Assembly: GCF_029714305.1 (NCBI RefSeq)
Contig: NZ_CP121647.1
Location: forward strand, 1,012,501 to 1,076,500
Source: Bradyrhizobium sp. CB3481
Lineage (GTDB): Bacteria > Pseudomonadota > Alphaproteobacteria > Rhizobiales > Xanthobacteraceae
DNA length: 64,000 nucleotides
Direction: 5' to 3'
The notes beneath the pieces were generated by a model. The model did not search any database. It was not told where the DNA came from and saw only the letters and a list, made by a program, of their open reading frames with translations. The position numbers and the translations under genes were made by a program. Each line of letters opens with the position of its first letter. Position 1 is the stretch's first letter. This document shows, piece by piece, positions 8,099 to 16,306 of the stretch.

Positions 8099-8641
8099 AT
8101 GACCGTGCAGCATTTTGCGATATTCGATACCGCGATCGGCCGCTGCGGCGTCGTGTGGGGCGAGCGCGGCATTACCTCGGTGCAATTGCCGATGGGCGAC
8201 GAGAAGAAGACCCGTACCCGCCTGCAGCAGCGCCATGGCGATCTGATCGAGGCAGAGCCGCCCGCGAAGGTGCAGGCTGCGATCGATGGAATGGTCGAGC
8301 TGCTCGCGGGCAAGCCGAACGACCTCACTGAGGTCGTGCTCGACCTCGACGATGTTCCTGAATTCAACCGCGGCGTCTACGACATCGCGCGCACCATTCC
8401 GCCGGGCAAAACCATGACCTATGGCGATATCGCCAAGAAGCTCGGTGGCGTCGAGCTGTCGCGCGACGTCGGCCAGGCGCTGGGCCGCAACCCCTGTCCG
8501 ATCGTGGTGCCGTGTCACCGCGTGCTGGCGGCGGGCAACAAGCCGGGCGGCTTCTCCGCCAATGGCGGCGTGGTAACGAAGCTGAAGATGCTGGCGATCG
8601 AAGGCGCGATCGTGAACCACACGCCGAGCCTGTTCGATTGA
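8099..8641 (+). CDS. ogt: Methylated-DNA--protein-cysteine methyltransferase
   Basis: A 180-residue suicide repair protein that removes alkyl groups from O6-alkylguanine (and O4-alkylthymine) onto its own cysteine. The active site VPCHRV has Cys139 as acceptor, and the Arg130 finger (ALGRNPC) and the helix-turn-helix before it are intact. There is no Ada N-terminal domain, so this is an Ogt-type enzyme, slightly longer than E. coli Ogt at both ends. The ATG at 8099 has GGAG seven bases upstream. It stands alone, divergent from the hydrolase gene. Confidence 0.92.
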   Translation: MTVQHFAIFDTAIGRCGVVWGERGITSVQLPMGDEKKTRTRLQQRHGDLIEAEPPAKVQAAIDGMVELLAGKPNDLTEVVLDLDDVPEFNRGVYDIARTIPPGKTMTYGDIAKKLGGVELSRDVGQALGRNPCPIVVPCHRVLAAGNKPGGFSANGGVVTKLKMLAIEGAIVNHTPSLFD

Positions 8642-8643
8642 TG

Positions 8644-8735
8644 GCGTCGGTTCTGATGCATCAGAACCGACGCTTCTTGTTTTGACGCGTTTTCTTCATG
8701 CGAACCGGTATCCACTTCGCTCGAAAACGCTATGG
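8644..8735. repeat. 30-bp perfect palindrome plus rhizobial hairpin repeat
   Basis: Bases 8644-8673 form a perfect palindrome centred on TTCTGATGCATCAGAA. It is followed by T-rich sequence, so it may terminate ogt. The second half (8687-8730) is a hairpin with CGTTTTC / GAAAACG arms and the core GCGAACCGG ... CCACTTCGCTC, a form common between genes of Bradyrhizobium. It fills the space between two convergent genes. Confidence 0.75.
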
Positions 8736-8737
8736 GC

Positions 8738-9529
8738 TTACTTGCCCTTGAAATTGGGCGTGCGCTTTTCGTTGAAGGCCAGCACGCCCTCGCGGCGATC
8801 TTCCGTCGGCACCATGCGGTTATAGGCCTCGATCTCGAGCGCGAGGCCGTCGCGCAGCGATAGTTGCAGGCCGCGATGGATCGAGAGCTTCGCTTGACGG
8901 ACGGAGATCGGCGCGTTGCGGGCGATGCGCGCGGCGGTCGCCAGCGCCGCGGGCAGTAATTCCGGCAGCGGGAATACCTCGTTCACAAGGCCCCATTCGC
9001 GCGCTTCCGTTGATGTGAACGGCTTGCCGGTCAGGATCAACTCCTTGGCGCGGCGTTCGCCGACCGCGCGGGGCAGGGTCTGCGTGCCGCCACCGCCCGG
9101 CATGATGCCGAGCGTGACCTCGTTCAGTGCGAAGCGCGCGCTTTCGGCGGCGTAGAGGAAATCGCAACAGCCAGCGATCTCGCAGCCGCCGCCATAGGCC
9201 GCGCCATTGACGGCGCCGATGATCGGGACCGGGCAATCGATCAGCGACCGCACCATGCGCTCGAAGATGACATGCTGGCGCGTCCACGCCTCGTCGCTCA
9301 TGCCGCGCCGTTCCTTCAGGTCGCCGCCGGCACAGAACGCCTTGTCGCCGGTGCCGGTCAGCACGATGCAGCGCAGGCTTTGCGGATCGAGCGCGGTATC
9401 TTCGAAATACCGCACGAGATCGCGCCCCATCTGGGTGTTGAGCGCGTTGGAAGCGTCAGGCCGATTGAGCCGGACGACCATCACGTGCTGATCGACCGGT
9501 TCGAGCGACAGCGTCTCGAACGTGTTCAT
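8738..9529 (-). CDS. Enoyl-CoA hydratase/isomerase family protein
   Basis: A 263-residue crotonase-fold enzyme that should hydrate 2-enoyl-CoA. The oxyanion segment is CAGGDLKER (residues 66-74). Both glutamates needed for hydratase action are present: Glu117 in YGGGCEIAG and Glu137 in ALNEVTLG, with the correct 20-residue spacing, so true hydratase chemistry is likely rather than only isomerase or hydrolase activity. The pathway (fatty or aromatic acid breakdown) is not indicated. Its start codon overlaps the stop of the upstream metallo-hydrolase gene by four bases (ATGA), implying coupled translation. Confidence 0.9.
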   Translation of the reverse strand: MNTFETLSLEPVDQHVMVVRLNRPDASNALNTQMGRDLVRYFEDTALDPQSLRCIVLTGTGDKAFCAGGDLKERRGMSDEAWTRQHVIFERMVRSLIDCPVPIIGAVNGAAYGGGCEIAGCCDFLYAAESARFALNEVTLGIMPGGGGTQTLPRAVGERRAKELILTGKPFTSTEAREWGLVNEVFPLPELLPAALATAARIARNAPISVRQAKLSIHRGLQLSLRDGLALEIEAYNRMVPTEDRREGVLAFNEKRTPNFKGK

Positions 9530-10395
9530 ATCGCCTCGCAGGAGAAGCCGTTACCCTTGCGCCGGATCTTTCCAACTGAGGGTGAGGGGAAATGCGCGGT
9601 GCAGCACAGCGTGTCGGTGTCGCAGTAGCGCTCCAGGAAGCTGCGCCGCGTCTTCGCCGCCTGCGCCTGATCCACGTCGAACTTCACCGACATCTCCGGA
9701 TAACGCGTCTGCAGCGGCGAATGCATCAGATCGCCGGAGAACACGGCGTCATCCTTAGCCCGGCCGAAGGTAAAGGCGGCGTGGCCCGGCGTATGTCCCG
9801 GGGTCGGCAGGATGCGGGTGTGGTCGCCGATCGAAAAATCGCTGCCCACGATCTCGGCCTGCTTCGCCTCGACGATCGGCAGCACGCTGTCGCCAAACGG
9901 CGGCACCGGCGTTTTGGCGTGTGTCTCGGTCCAGTAGTCGAACTCGGTCTTTTCAAACACGTAGCGCGCTTTTGGAAAAGTCGGTACCCAGCGGCCGTTG
10001 TCGAGCCGCGTATTCCAGCCGACATGATCGACATGCAGATGCGTGCACATGACGTAGTCGATATCGCCGACTGAAATCCCTGCGGCGCCCAATGCGCGCG
10101 CGTAGGTATCGTCGGTCTTCATGTTCCATTTCGGCCGCTGCGGGCGCGGTTTGTCGTTGCCGATGCAGCTATCGATCAGGATGGTGTGATGCGGCGTCTT
10201 CACCACATAGGACTGGAAGCACAGGATCAGCACGTCCTTGTCGTCGAGTGCGCCGGCCTTCTGCATCCAGGCGCGGTTTTCGGCAAGCACTTCCGGCGTC
10301 AGGCTCGGCAACATTTCCAGCGCCGGCAGGAAGGTGGTCTCCTGCTCGATGATACGATGAATGGTGAGGTCGCCGACGGTGAATTTGAGGCTCAT
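9526..10395 (-). CDS. Metallo-beta-lactamase fold hydrolase, lactonase-like (paralogue 1)
   Basis: A 289-residue cytoplasmic metal hydrolase. The zinc motif THLHVDHVG (HxHxDH) is complete, with later ligands in PTPGHTPGHA and FSGDLMHS. The overall pattern, including DHVGWNTRLDNGRWVPTFPKARY, is shared with the protein at 12354-13202, so the two are paralogues. This branch contains quorum-sensing lactonases and other lactone or ester hydrolases, but I cannot assign a substrate. It is co-transcribed with the enoyl-CoA hydratase gene. Confidence 0.87.
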   Translation of the reverse strand: MSLKFTVGDLTIHRIIEQETTFLPALEMLPSLTPEVLAENRAWMQKAGALDDKDVLILCFQSYVVKTPHHTILIDSCIGNDKPRPQRPKWNMKTDDTYARALGAAGISVGDIDYVMCTHLHVDHVGWNTRLDNGRWVPTFPKARYVFEKTEFDYWTETHAKTPVPPFGDSVLPIVEAKQAEIVGSDFSIGDHTRILPTPGHTPGHAAFTFGRAKDDAVFSGDLMHSPLQTRYPEMSVKFDVDQAQAAKTRRSFLERYCDTDTLCCTAHFPSPSVGKIRRKGNGFSCEAI

Positions 10396-10481
10396 GTTGT
10401 TTCCCGGCTGAATGAAGCGCGGCAGTCAGGCCGAGGCGCCGCAATGCTACCCTCGCGCATGCTGCCGTCTCCGTTGTTGCC

Positions 10482-11096
10482 TTACGCCGGCGGCGGTACC
10501 GAGATTTTCACCGACGGACGTTCCATCATCTTCTGATGGAATGCGTCGAGTTTTGGGAAGGCCTTGCGCCAGCCGCAATCGGCAAAACGGAAATCGGCAT
10601 AGCCGAGCACGCAAACAAGGCCGATCTGGGCGATATTGAACGGGCCGGACAATACGTCGGGCTTGTTCTCGAACCGCGCCATGCCGGTCCAGGCACGATT
10701 CCAGTGATCGTCCGACCACGCCTTCCAGCGCAGCGGCTCCGGCCGCACCATGCCCTCGTAGCGGCACAGCAGCATGGAATCCAGCATGCCTTGCAACAGC
10801 GAGTGGTCGCTCTTTACTTTCCAGCGCTCGGGACCGGAGGTCGGGATCAGCTTGCCGCCGCCGGCGAGCTCATCGAGATATTCGACGATGACGTAAGAAT
10901 CCAGAATCACATCGCCATTGTCGAGGATCAGCACCGGCAGCTTCTTCAGCGGCGTGATCTTGGAATATTCCTCGTTGGGCTGCGCCGGCGCGACGGTCGC
11001 GGGCGTGAGCTCGATCTTGTCGATCAAGCCGGTCTCGATCGCGGCGATGCGGACTTTTCGGGCGAACGGCGAGGCGGGGGAGAAGGTCAGTTTCAT
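10482..11096 (-). CDS. Glutathione S-transferase family protein
   Basis: A 204-residue two-domain GST. Residues 1-75 form the thioredoxin-like domain beginning TFSPASPFARKVRIA, where the Ser of SPxxRKV takes the place of a catalytic Ser/Cys/Tyr. LPVLILDNGDVILDS is the cis-proline and glutathione gamma-glutamyl site. Residues 85-200 form the helical domain. It probably conjugates or reduces a hydrophobic electrophile with glutathione. The intervals to its neighbours on the same strand are 86 and 152 bases, so it may be a separate unit. Confidence 0.88.
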   Translation of the reverse strand: MKLTFSPASPFARKVRIAAIETGLIDKIELTPATVAPAQPNEEYSKITPLKKLPVLILDNGDVILDSYVIVEYLDELAGGGKLIPTSGPERWKVKSDHSLLQGMLDSMLLCRYEGMVRPEPLRWKAWSDDHWNRAWTGMARFENKPDVLSGPFNIAQIGLVCVLGYADFRFADCGWRKAFPKLDAFHQKMMERPSVKISVPPPA

Positions 11097-11148
11097 GTTG
11101 TCCTCGGAGGCTTCTTCTTGTTTTGTAAGGTCATGACAACCACTCAGA

Positions 11149-11247
11149 CGTCATCATCCGCGAAAGCGGATGATCCAGTACGCCGCGGCGGTTCGGTTTC
11201 TCACGAAGGCCGCGGCGTACTGGATACCCGCCTTCGCGGGTATGACA
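11149..11247. repeat. Triple-hairpin intergenic repeat
   Basis: Three nested or adjacent hairpins: ATCCGCGAAAGCGGAT (11156-11171), long arms GATCCAGTACGCCGCGG / CCGCGGCGTACTGGAT (11172-11224), and ACCCGCCTTCGCGGGT (11225-11240). The outer ends GTCATCATCC and GGTATGAC are also roughly inverted. It looks like a REP-type mosaic element and immediately abuts the 3' end of the FAH-family gene. Confidence 0.8.
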
Positions 11248-11248
11248 G

Positions 11249-12091
11249 CTAGGCCGCGATGATTTCCTGGCGCTGCTCGCCGAGGCCGTCGATGCCGAGC
11301 GTGACCACGTCGCCGACATTGAGGAACGTCGGCGGCTTCATGCCGAGACCGACGCCGGGCGGGGTGCCCGTCGTGACGATGTCGCCGGGCAGCAGCGTCA
11401 TGAACTGCGAGACATAGGAAATGCACTTCGCCATCGAGAAGATCATGGTCGAGGTGTTGCCGGTCTGGCGGCGCTGGCCGTTGACGTCGAGCCACATGCC
11501 GAGCTTCTGCACGTCAGCGATTTCGTCCTTGGTCACCAGCCACGGGCCGACCGGGCCGAACGTGTCGTGCGACTTGCCTTTGGTCCACTGGCCGCCGCGC
11601 TCCTGCTGAAAGTTGCGTTCGGAGACGTCGTTGCAGACGCAATAGCCGGCGATATGATTCAGCGCATCGGCTTCCGAGACATATTTGGCGCGGGTCCCGA
11701 TGATGGCGGCGATCTCGACTTCCCAGTCGAGCTTGGTCGAGCCGCGCGGCTTTTCGACGGCGTCGTTCGGGCCCGACAGCGAGGTGTTGGCCTTGATGAA
11801 GAAGATCGGCTCGCTCGGAATCGGCGATCCCGTCTCCTTGGCGTGGTCGCTGTAGTTCAGGCCGATCGCGACGAATTTCGAGATGCCGGTGACCGGCGCG
11901 CCGAAGCGCTGCTTGCCATCGACGGCGGGAAGCTTGGAGGTATCCAGAGCGGCCAGCTTGGCCAGGGAGGCCGGCGAATAGGCCTCGCCGTCGAGGTCCT
12001 TCAGTTGGGCCGAAAGGTCGCGCAACTGGCCGGATTTATCGATCAGGCCGGGCTTTTCCGCACCCTTGGCGCCGTAACGAACGAGCTTCAT
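11249..12091 (-). CDS. Fumarylacetoacetate hydrolase family protein
   Basis: A 280-residue FAH-fold metal enzyme. The C-terminal catalytic domain carries the divalent-metal carboxylates in LDWEVEIAAIIG and the KANTSLSGPND region, and the family end motif GDIVTTGTPPGVG is intact. Relatives cleave acylpyruvates or oxaloacetate or isomerise and hydrolyse homoprotocatechuate-pathway diacids; the exact substrate is not evident. The start is ATG 12091, with AGGGAG eight bases upstream; the frame is open 17 codons further but without a ribosome site. Confidence 0.88.
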   Translation of the reverse strand: MKLVRYGAKGAEKPGLIDKSGQLRDLSAQLKDLDGEAYSPASLAKLAALDTSKLPAVDGKQRFGAPVTGISKFVAIGLNYSDHAKETGSPIPSEPIFFIKANTSLSGPNDAVEKPRGSTKLDWEVEIAAIIGTRAKYVSEADALNHIAGYCVCNDVSERNFQQERGGQWTKGKSHDTFGPVGPWLVTKDEIADVQKLGMWLDVNGQRRQTGNTSTMIFSMAKCISYVSQFMTLLPGDIVTTGTPPGVGLGMKPPTFLNVGDVVTLGIDGLGEQRQEIIAA

Positions 12092-12243
12092 TTTATCACT
12101 CCCTGCGGGGTTATCAGACTTGTTGGTGGTATACCTCGGCACGCTTATTGGAACAGCGGGGCAGGAAATTCAACTGCCGAAAGCGCAGGGTAGGTGGGCG
12201 AGGACGCGAAGCGCCGTGCCAAGCCCCGGCGCTACATGCCAAA

Positions 12244-12346
12244 CCCTCATCCTGAGGAGGCCGCGCAGCGGCCGCTCGAAGGATGAAGGCACGTCTGTGG
12301 CCTCATGGTTCGAGACGCGCGAAGACGCGCTCCTCACCATGAGGGA
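12244..12346. repeat. Intergenic palindromic repeat, copy B (inverted copy of 4386-4481)
   Basis: Starts CCCTCATCCTGAGGAGGCCG and ends with arms CCTCATGGTTCGAGACGCG / GCTCCTCACCATGAGGG. Read as the reverse complement it aligns with copy A over nearly its full length. It lies in the 260-base gap between two minus-strand genes. Confidence 0.85.
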
Positions 12347-12353
12347 CGACCCT

Positions 12354-13202
12354 TTACCCCAGCGCGACGAACCTGAACGCGTCGCCATCGCGCCTGATAT
12401 GGCCGGCGCTGAAGTGCCCGCCGATCACCAGCGTCGGCGTATCGGCAAAGCGCGAAAATAGCTCGCGGCGGGTCTTGGCCGATTGCCTGGGATCGGAATC
12501 CGCGGTCGATGACCAATCCAGATGGACCATCTGGCAGGGGTGATGGGCCGCGTCCCCCGCCAGCAGGGCTTCCTCGCCGCCGGACCTGATATGGACGCTC
12601 ATATGGCCCGGGCTGTGGCCGGGGGTCGGGATCAAGGTGATTTCGTCCGCGAGCCTTTCATCGCTGGCGACGAGATCGGCCTTGCCGGCATCGGCGATCG
12701 GCTGCACGGAATCGGCGAACACGGCGCGCCGATCCGGCGCATCGCTATGGTCGCGCCAGTATTCGTATTCGGTCCTGCCGAACACGTAACGGGCATTGGC
12801 AAAGGTCGGCACCCATTTGCCGCCGACGAGCTTCGTGTTCCAGCCGACATGATCGACATGCAGGTGCGTGCACAGCACAGTGTCGATGCTATCGGGCGGG
12901 AAGCCGGCCGCCGTCAGCTTTTCCAGGAACGGATCGCTCCGGTTGTTCCAAGTCGGCACGTTGCGGCCCTGCTTGTCGTTGCCCAGGCCGGTGTCGACGA
13001 TGATCCGGCGCGAGGTCGTTTCGACGACGAGCGAATGGATCGACATTTTCAGCCGGCCTTCCGCGGTTGCAAAGTGCGGAATGAGCCAGGGCAGCTTCTG
13101 GATTTCTTCATTGGTCGCGAGCGGCAGGATGAAGCGCGTGCTGCCGACGGTCTCGGTTTCCACGATCTGCGTGATCTTGACCCTGCCCACGGTCCACTGC
13201 AT
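12354..13202 (-). CDS. Metallo-beta-lactamase fold hydrolase, lactonase-like (paralogue 2)
   Basis: A 282-residue relative of the protein at 9526-10395, with THLHVDHVGWNTKL as HxHxDH motif and PTPGHSPGHM and LAGDAAHH as later ligands. The two share long identical patches (for example CTHLHVDHVGWNT and WVPTF.ARYVF) and the same C-terminal layout GHFSAGHIRRDGDAF. The start at ATG 13202 follows AGGGAAG; the frame runs open for 142 more codons upstream but opposite a real plus-strand gene. Probably a cytoplasmic lactone or ester hydrolase. Confidence 0.87.
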   Translation of the reverse strand: MQWTVGRVKITQIVETETVGSTRFILPLATNEEIQKLPWLIPHFATAEGRLKMSIHSLVVETTSRRIIVDTGLGNDKQGRNVPTWNNRSDPFLEKLTAAGFPPDSIDTVLCTHLHVDHVGWNTKLVGGKWVPTFANARYVFGRTEYEYWRDHSDAPDRRAVFADSVQPIADAGKADLVASDERLADEITLIPTPGHSPGHMSVHIRSGGEEALLAGDAAHHPCQMVHLDWSSTADSDPRQSAKTRRELFSRFADTPTLVIGGHFSAGHIRRDGDAFRFVALG

Positions 13203-13317
13203 CGGCGCTTCCCTCGCTTCTGTTCGTTCCAACAAGGATGCGGGTTTCCGTGTTCCGGCGCAATGGATCATCTGCTGGTGTTCGGCGTTATCGCATGGCC
13301 CGTATGAGGAACATGCG

Positions 13318-13731
13318 ATGCCAGAACTTATGATTTCACCCGAAAAGGTCGGCTTTCTGATCGAGAAGGCCCGGCAGTTCGACGTCAAGGAAGCGGCATC
13401 CGATCCGGACTCCGGATCCAACGCCAGCGATGACGACATGATCGATGTGCTCGCGGATGACGGGCGCGATCCCGTCGCGCGCGAGATCGCCGGCTTTATC
13501 GGTGCGCTGAGCGAGGACGAGCAGATCGACCTCGTCGCGCTGATGCGGCTCGGCCGCGGCGACGGAACCATCGAGGAATGGAAGGATCTGCGGCAGCAGG
13601 CCGCGGAAGGGCGCAGCGGTCCTCCCACGCGCTATCTCCTCGGCGAGCCGATGCTTGGCGATCTTCTGGCCGAAGGGCTCGACGAGTTTGGCCTCTCGTG
13701 GACGGAGGCGCGGACCACGCCGGTCCAGTGA
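13318..13731 (+). CDS. DUF3775 domain protein
   Basis: A 137-residue acidic cytoplasmic protein beginning MPELMISPEKVGFLIEKARQ. The DUF3775 core covers roughly residues 55-130 (AREIAGFIGALSEDEQIDLVALMRLGRG ... YLLGEPMLGDLLAEGLDEFG, given here in parts). No enzyme motif is visible, and family function is unknown. The start has GAGGA seven bases upstream. Its stop codon abuts the stop codon of the convergent quinone reductase gene with no bases between. Confidence 0.8.
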   Translation: MPELMISPEKVGFLIEKARQFDVKEAASDPDSGSNASDDDMIDVLADDGRDPVAREIAGFIGALSEDEQIDLVALMRLGRGDGTIEEWKDLRQQAAEGRSGPPTRYLLGEPMLGDLLAEGLDEFGLSWTEARTTPVQ

Positions 13732-14721
13732 TTATCGGGCGCAGTCCACGATCACGGTGCCGAGCTTGTCGCCTTTCTCCACCGCCAGATGCGCCTGCGC
13801 GGTATCGGAAAGCGCGAACTGCCCTGCGACGTTGTGGATGCGCGGGCCGGCCGCCAGCCATTTCGTGATGTCCGTCTGTGCTGCCGCCAACAGCGGACGG
13901 GGTAGCGCGAACAGCACCAGCGCGCGTATCGCGATGCATTTTTCCATCAGCTCGCGCGCCGGGACGACCGGCGTGCGGTTGCCATTGGTGGCGTAGAACG
14001 CGATGGTCGAGTTCATCCCCATCAGCCTCATCGTGGTCTCGATATTGCCCCCGAAATCGACATCGACGACACGATCGACGCCGCGCTGAGCGGTGAAGGC
14101 CATGGCCTTCGCGACGACGTCCTCCGTCTTGTAGTTGACGACGAGGTCGGCGCCGGCGAGCCGCGCCTGTTCGCCCTTGGCGGCCGAACTCACGGTTGCA
14201 ATCACCTTGGCGCCGCCCCATTTGGCGAGCTGCACCGCATAGTGCCCGACAGCGCCGGCGCCGCCGGTGACGAGCACGGTCTGCCCGACGATCGGCCCGT
14301 CGCAATAAAGACAGCACCACGCCGTCATGGCGGGAATGCCGAGCGTCGCGCCTTCGGCGAACGACAGATTGTCCGGCAGCGGCGTCACCAGATGTTCGGC
14401 AAGCGCGATATATTCGGCCGCGGTGCCGAAGGCGCGGCCGTTGCGCTGGCCGTTGAACAGCCAGACCCGCTGGCCGAGCTTCAGCCGCGTGACGCCGTCG
14501 CCGACCTGGTCGATGATCCCGGCGCCGTCGCTGTTTGGAATAACGCGCGGATATTCCATTGGCCGGTAGCCGCCGCCGCGGCGGCCGACATCGGCGGGAT
14601 TGACGCCAGACGCCTCCAGCCGCACCCGCACCTCGCCGGGGCCGGCGACCGGCGTTGGCATCTCGCCATGGACCAGCACTTCGGGCGCTGGCCCCGTTCG
14701 TTCGTACCAGACCGCTTTCAT
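13732..14721 (-). CDS. NADPH:quinone reductase-like MDR oxidoreductase
   Basis: A 329-residue medium-chain dehydrogenase of the zinc-free quinone reductase (zeta-crystallin) type. The GroES-like domain contains GVNPADVGRRGGGY. The nucleotide site VLVTGGAGAVGHYAVQLAKW binds NADPH; the structural zinc cysteines of alcohol dehydrogenases are absent. It probably reduces quinones or enones in the cytoplasm. The start at ATG 14721 is set by AAGGAG; 29 upstream codons without a ribosome site are excluded. It lies 11 bases after the SDR gene on the same strand, so they are likely co-transcribed. Confidence 0.9.
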   Translation of the reverse strand: MKAVWYERTGPAPEVLVHGEMPTPVAGPGEVRVRLEASGVNPADVGRRGGGYRPMEYPRVIPNSDGAGIIDQVGDGVTRLKLGQRVWLFNGQRNGRAFGTAAEYIALAEHLVTPLPDNLSFAEGATLGIPAMTAWCCLYCDGPIVGQTVLVTGGAGAVGHYAVQLAKWGGAKVIATVSSAAKGEQARLAGADLVVNYKTEDVVAKAMAFTAQRGVDRVVDVDFGGNIETTMRLMGMNSTIAFYATNGNRTPVVPARELMEKCIAIRALVLFALPRPLLAAAQTDITKWLAAGPRIHNVAGQFALSDTAQAHLAVEKGDKLGTVIVDCAR

Positions 14722-14732
14722 TTGGGCGCTCC

Positions 14733-15515
14733 TTAGAGCGTGCCCGGGAAGGCGCCGCCGTCGAGCAGGATGTTCTGGCCGGTGATGAAGCCGGCCTTGG
14801 CGCCGCACAGGAAGGCGCAGGCATAGCCGAACTCGTCCGGATCGCCGAAGCGACCGGCCGGATTTTGCTTGGCGCGCTCGGCGAACACCTGGTCCGCGGT
14901 GATACCGCGCTTCTCGGCTTCGGCTTTCCCCACGCCGCGCAGGCGGTCGGTGTCGAACGGCCCCGGCAGTAGCGCATTGATGGTGACGTTGCTGATCACG
15001 GTCTTGCGCGACAGGCCAGCGATAAAACCGGTGAGGCCGGCGCGGGCGCCGTTGGAAAGCCCGAGGATGTCGATCGGCGCCTTCACCGCGGCGGAGGTGA
15101 TGTTGACGATGCGGCCGAATTTTCGCGCCATCATGCCGTCCACCGTCGCTTTGATCAGCTCGATCGGCGTCAGCATGTTGGCGTCGATCGCCTTGATCCA
15201 GTCGTCGCGGGTCCAGTTGCGGAAATCGCCGGGCGGCGGGCCACCGGCATTGTTCACCAGAATGTCCGGCTCGGGGCAGGCCTTCAGCACGGCCTCACGG
15301 CCGGCTGGCGTAGTGATGTCGCCTGCCACTTCCGTGACGGTCACGCCGGGATTGGCCTTGCGGATTTCATCGGCGGTCTTTTTCAGCGCCTCCGCGCCGC
15401 GTGCGGTCAGCGTGACATGCACGCCTTCATTGGCCAGCGCGATGGCGCAGGCGCGCCCGAGGCCCTTGCTCGATGCACAGACGATGGCATGGCGGCCTTT
15501 GATCCCAAGATCCAC
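14733..15515 (-). CDS. Short-chain dehydrogenase family protein with atypical active site
   Basis: A 260-residue Rossmann protein. The glycine motif is ASSKGLGRA (residues 14-22), with NNAGG at 88-92. Catalytic Ser141 is present, but the position 13 residues later, where SDRs have Tyr, is Ser154, and the usual Lys is Arg158 (SNGAR instead of YxxxK). The rest of the fold, including the C-terminal GQNILLDGGAFPG, is conserved. I recall a divergent SDR branch with an LSNxxRxG motif, so this is probably not a mutation but a subfamily with different or no redox chemistry. It is in a pair with the quinone reductase. Confidence 0.85.
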   Translation of the reverse strand: MDLGIKGRHAIVCASSKGLGRACAIALANEGVHVTLTARGAEALKKTADEIRKANPGVTVTEVAGDITTPAGREAVLKACPEPDILVNNAGGPPPGDFRNWTRDDWIKAIDANMLTPIELIKATVDGMMARKFGRIVNITSAAVKAPIDILGLSNGARAGLTGFIAGLSRKTVISNVTINALLPGPFDTDRLRGVGKAEAEKRGITADQVFAERAKQNPAGRFGDPDEFGYACAFLCGAKAGFITGQNILLDGGAFPGTL

Positions 15516-15635
15516 TGTTTCTCTCCCGTTATGTCAGACGATTTTTGAAAGGTGATGCGAGCACTCTAGCCAAGTCGGACGGCCGTGATAAGGGAGCGGC
15601 TACCGCCGAAACGCATATCTGGGAAGCCACACCGA

Positions 15636-16151
15636 TTATATGTGCCGGTCTTTCTTCAGGCGGTCGATCGCAGCTATGAGATCGGGCGGTAAGGACCTGA
15701 CACCCAATTGCCCCGCGGTCGATAGCAGCGGTCGCAACCGCGAACCGGCCATAAACGCCGGCTGCTGGTTTGCCGGCAGAAGCTGGTCGAACATCAGCAC
15801 AAGCGTGATCGCGATCAGGCCGACGCGCACAGCGCCAAGCACGGCGCCGCCAACGCGGTCCATCACACTGGCTTCCGGCCCGATCGCGTCGTCGAGGACC
15901 GTGCGCGCTATCTTTCCGAGCACCATGCCAACGATGATAAAGGCTCCGAAGAACAGCAGCGGATTCTGCACAAACGGCAAAGCAAGCCTATCGCCGATCT
16001 GCGGCGATAATTGCGCCACCAATCCCACGGCAATCGGCATCGCGATGAGATAGGCAAGAATCGTGATGGCACTGCGCAATAGCCCGGTACTGAAACCGGT
16101 GACCACGGCAATCGTCAGGCCGGCATAGACGACGGCGTCGAAACTGTTCAT
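15636..16151 (-). CDS. CvpA-family inner membrane protein
   Basis: About 171 residues with four predicted membrane helices and a short charged tail ending RLKKDRHI. It matches the CvpA (colicin V production) family in size and layout (SFDAVVYAGLTIAVVTGFSTGLLRS near the start, given in two parts: SFDAVVYAGLTIA, VVTGFSTGLLRS). The function of the family is poorly known. It is not next to purF or radA, so it is probably a paralogue of the usual cvpA. ATG 16151 has GGTGGG ten bases upstream; ATGs at 16160 and 16193 are alternatives. Confidence 0.75.
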   Translation of the reverse strand: MNSFDAVVYAGLTIAVVTGFSTGLLRSAITILAYLIAMPIAVGLVAQLSPQIGDRLALPFVQNPLLFFGAFIIVGMVLGKIARTVLDDAIGPEASVMDRVGGAVLGAVRVGLIAITLVLMFDQLLPANQQPAFMAGSRLRPLLSTAGQLGVRSLPPDLIAAIDRLKKDRHI

Positions 16152-16255
16152 TGGAAGCATCCCACCGGGATCATGATACCGATGCTTCGTCAATGAATAG
16201 GATCGGCGATCGCTAAAATCGTCTGTATCAAGCTAGCCGGCCTGTATGCCCATCA

Positions 16256-16301
16256 ACGTCATTGCGACCCGTTGGCTCCTCGCAATGACGGAGAAGACAG
16301 C
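16256..16301. repeat. Short REP-like palindrome
   Basis: The arms GTCATTGCGA and TCGCAATGAC flank a 16-base spacer. This is the common alphaproteobacterial GTCATTGCGAGxxxx repeat in a shortened form, located between two minus-strand genes. Confidence 0.65.
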
Positions 16302-16306
16302 CCTAA

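Noticed and set aside
8644..8673. The 30-bp perfect palindrome as a regulator operator.
   Set aside because: It lies between two convergent gene ends and is linked to a common intergenic repeat, so termination or a repeat is the simpler reading.
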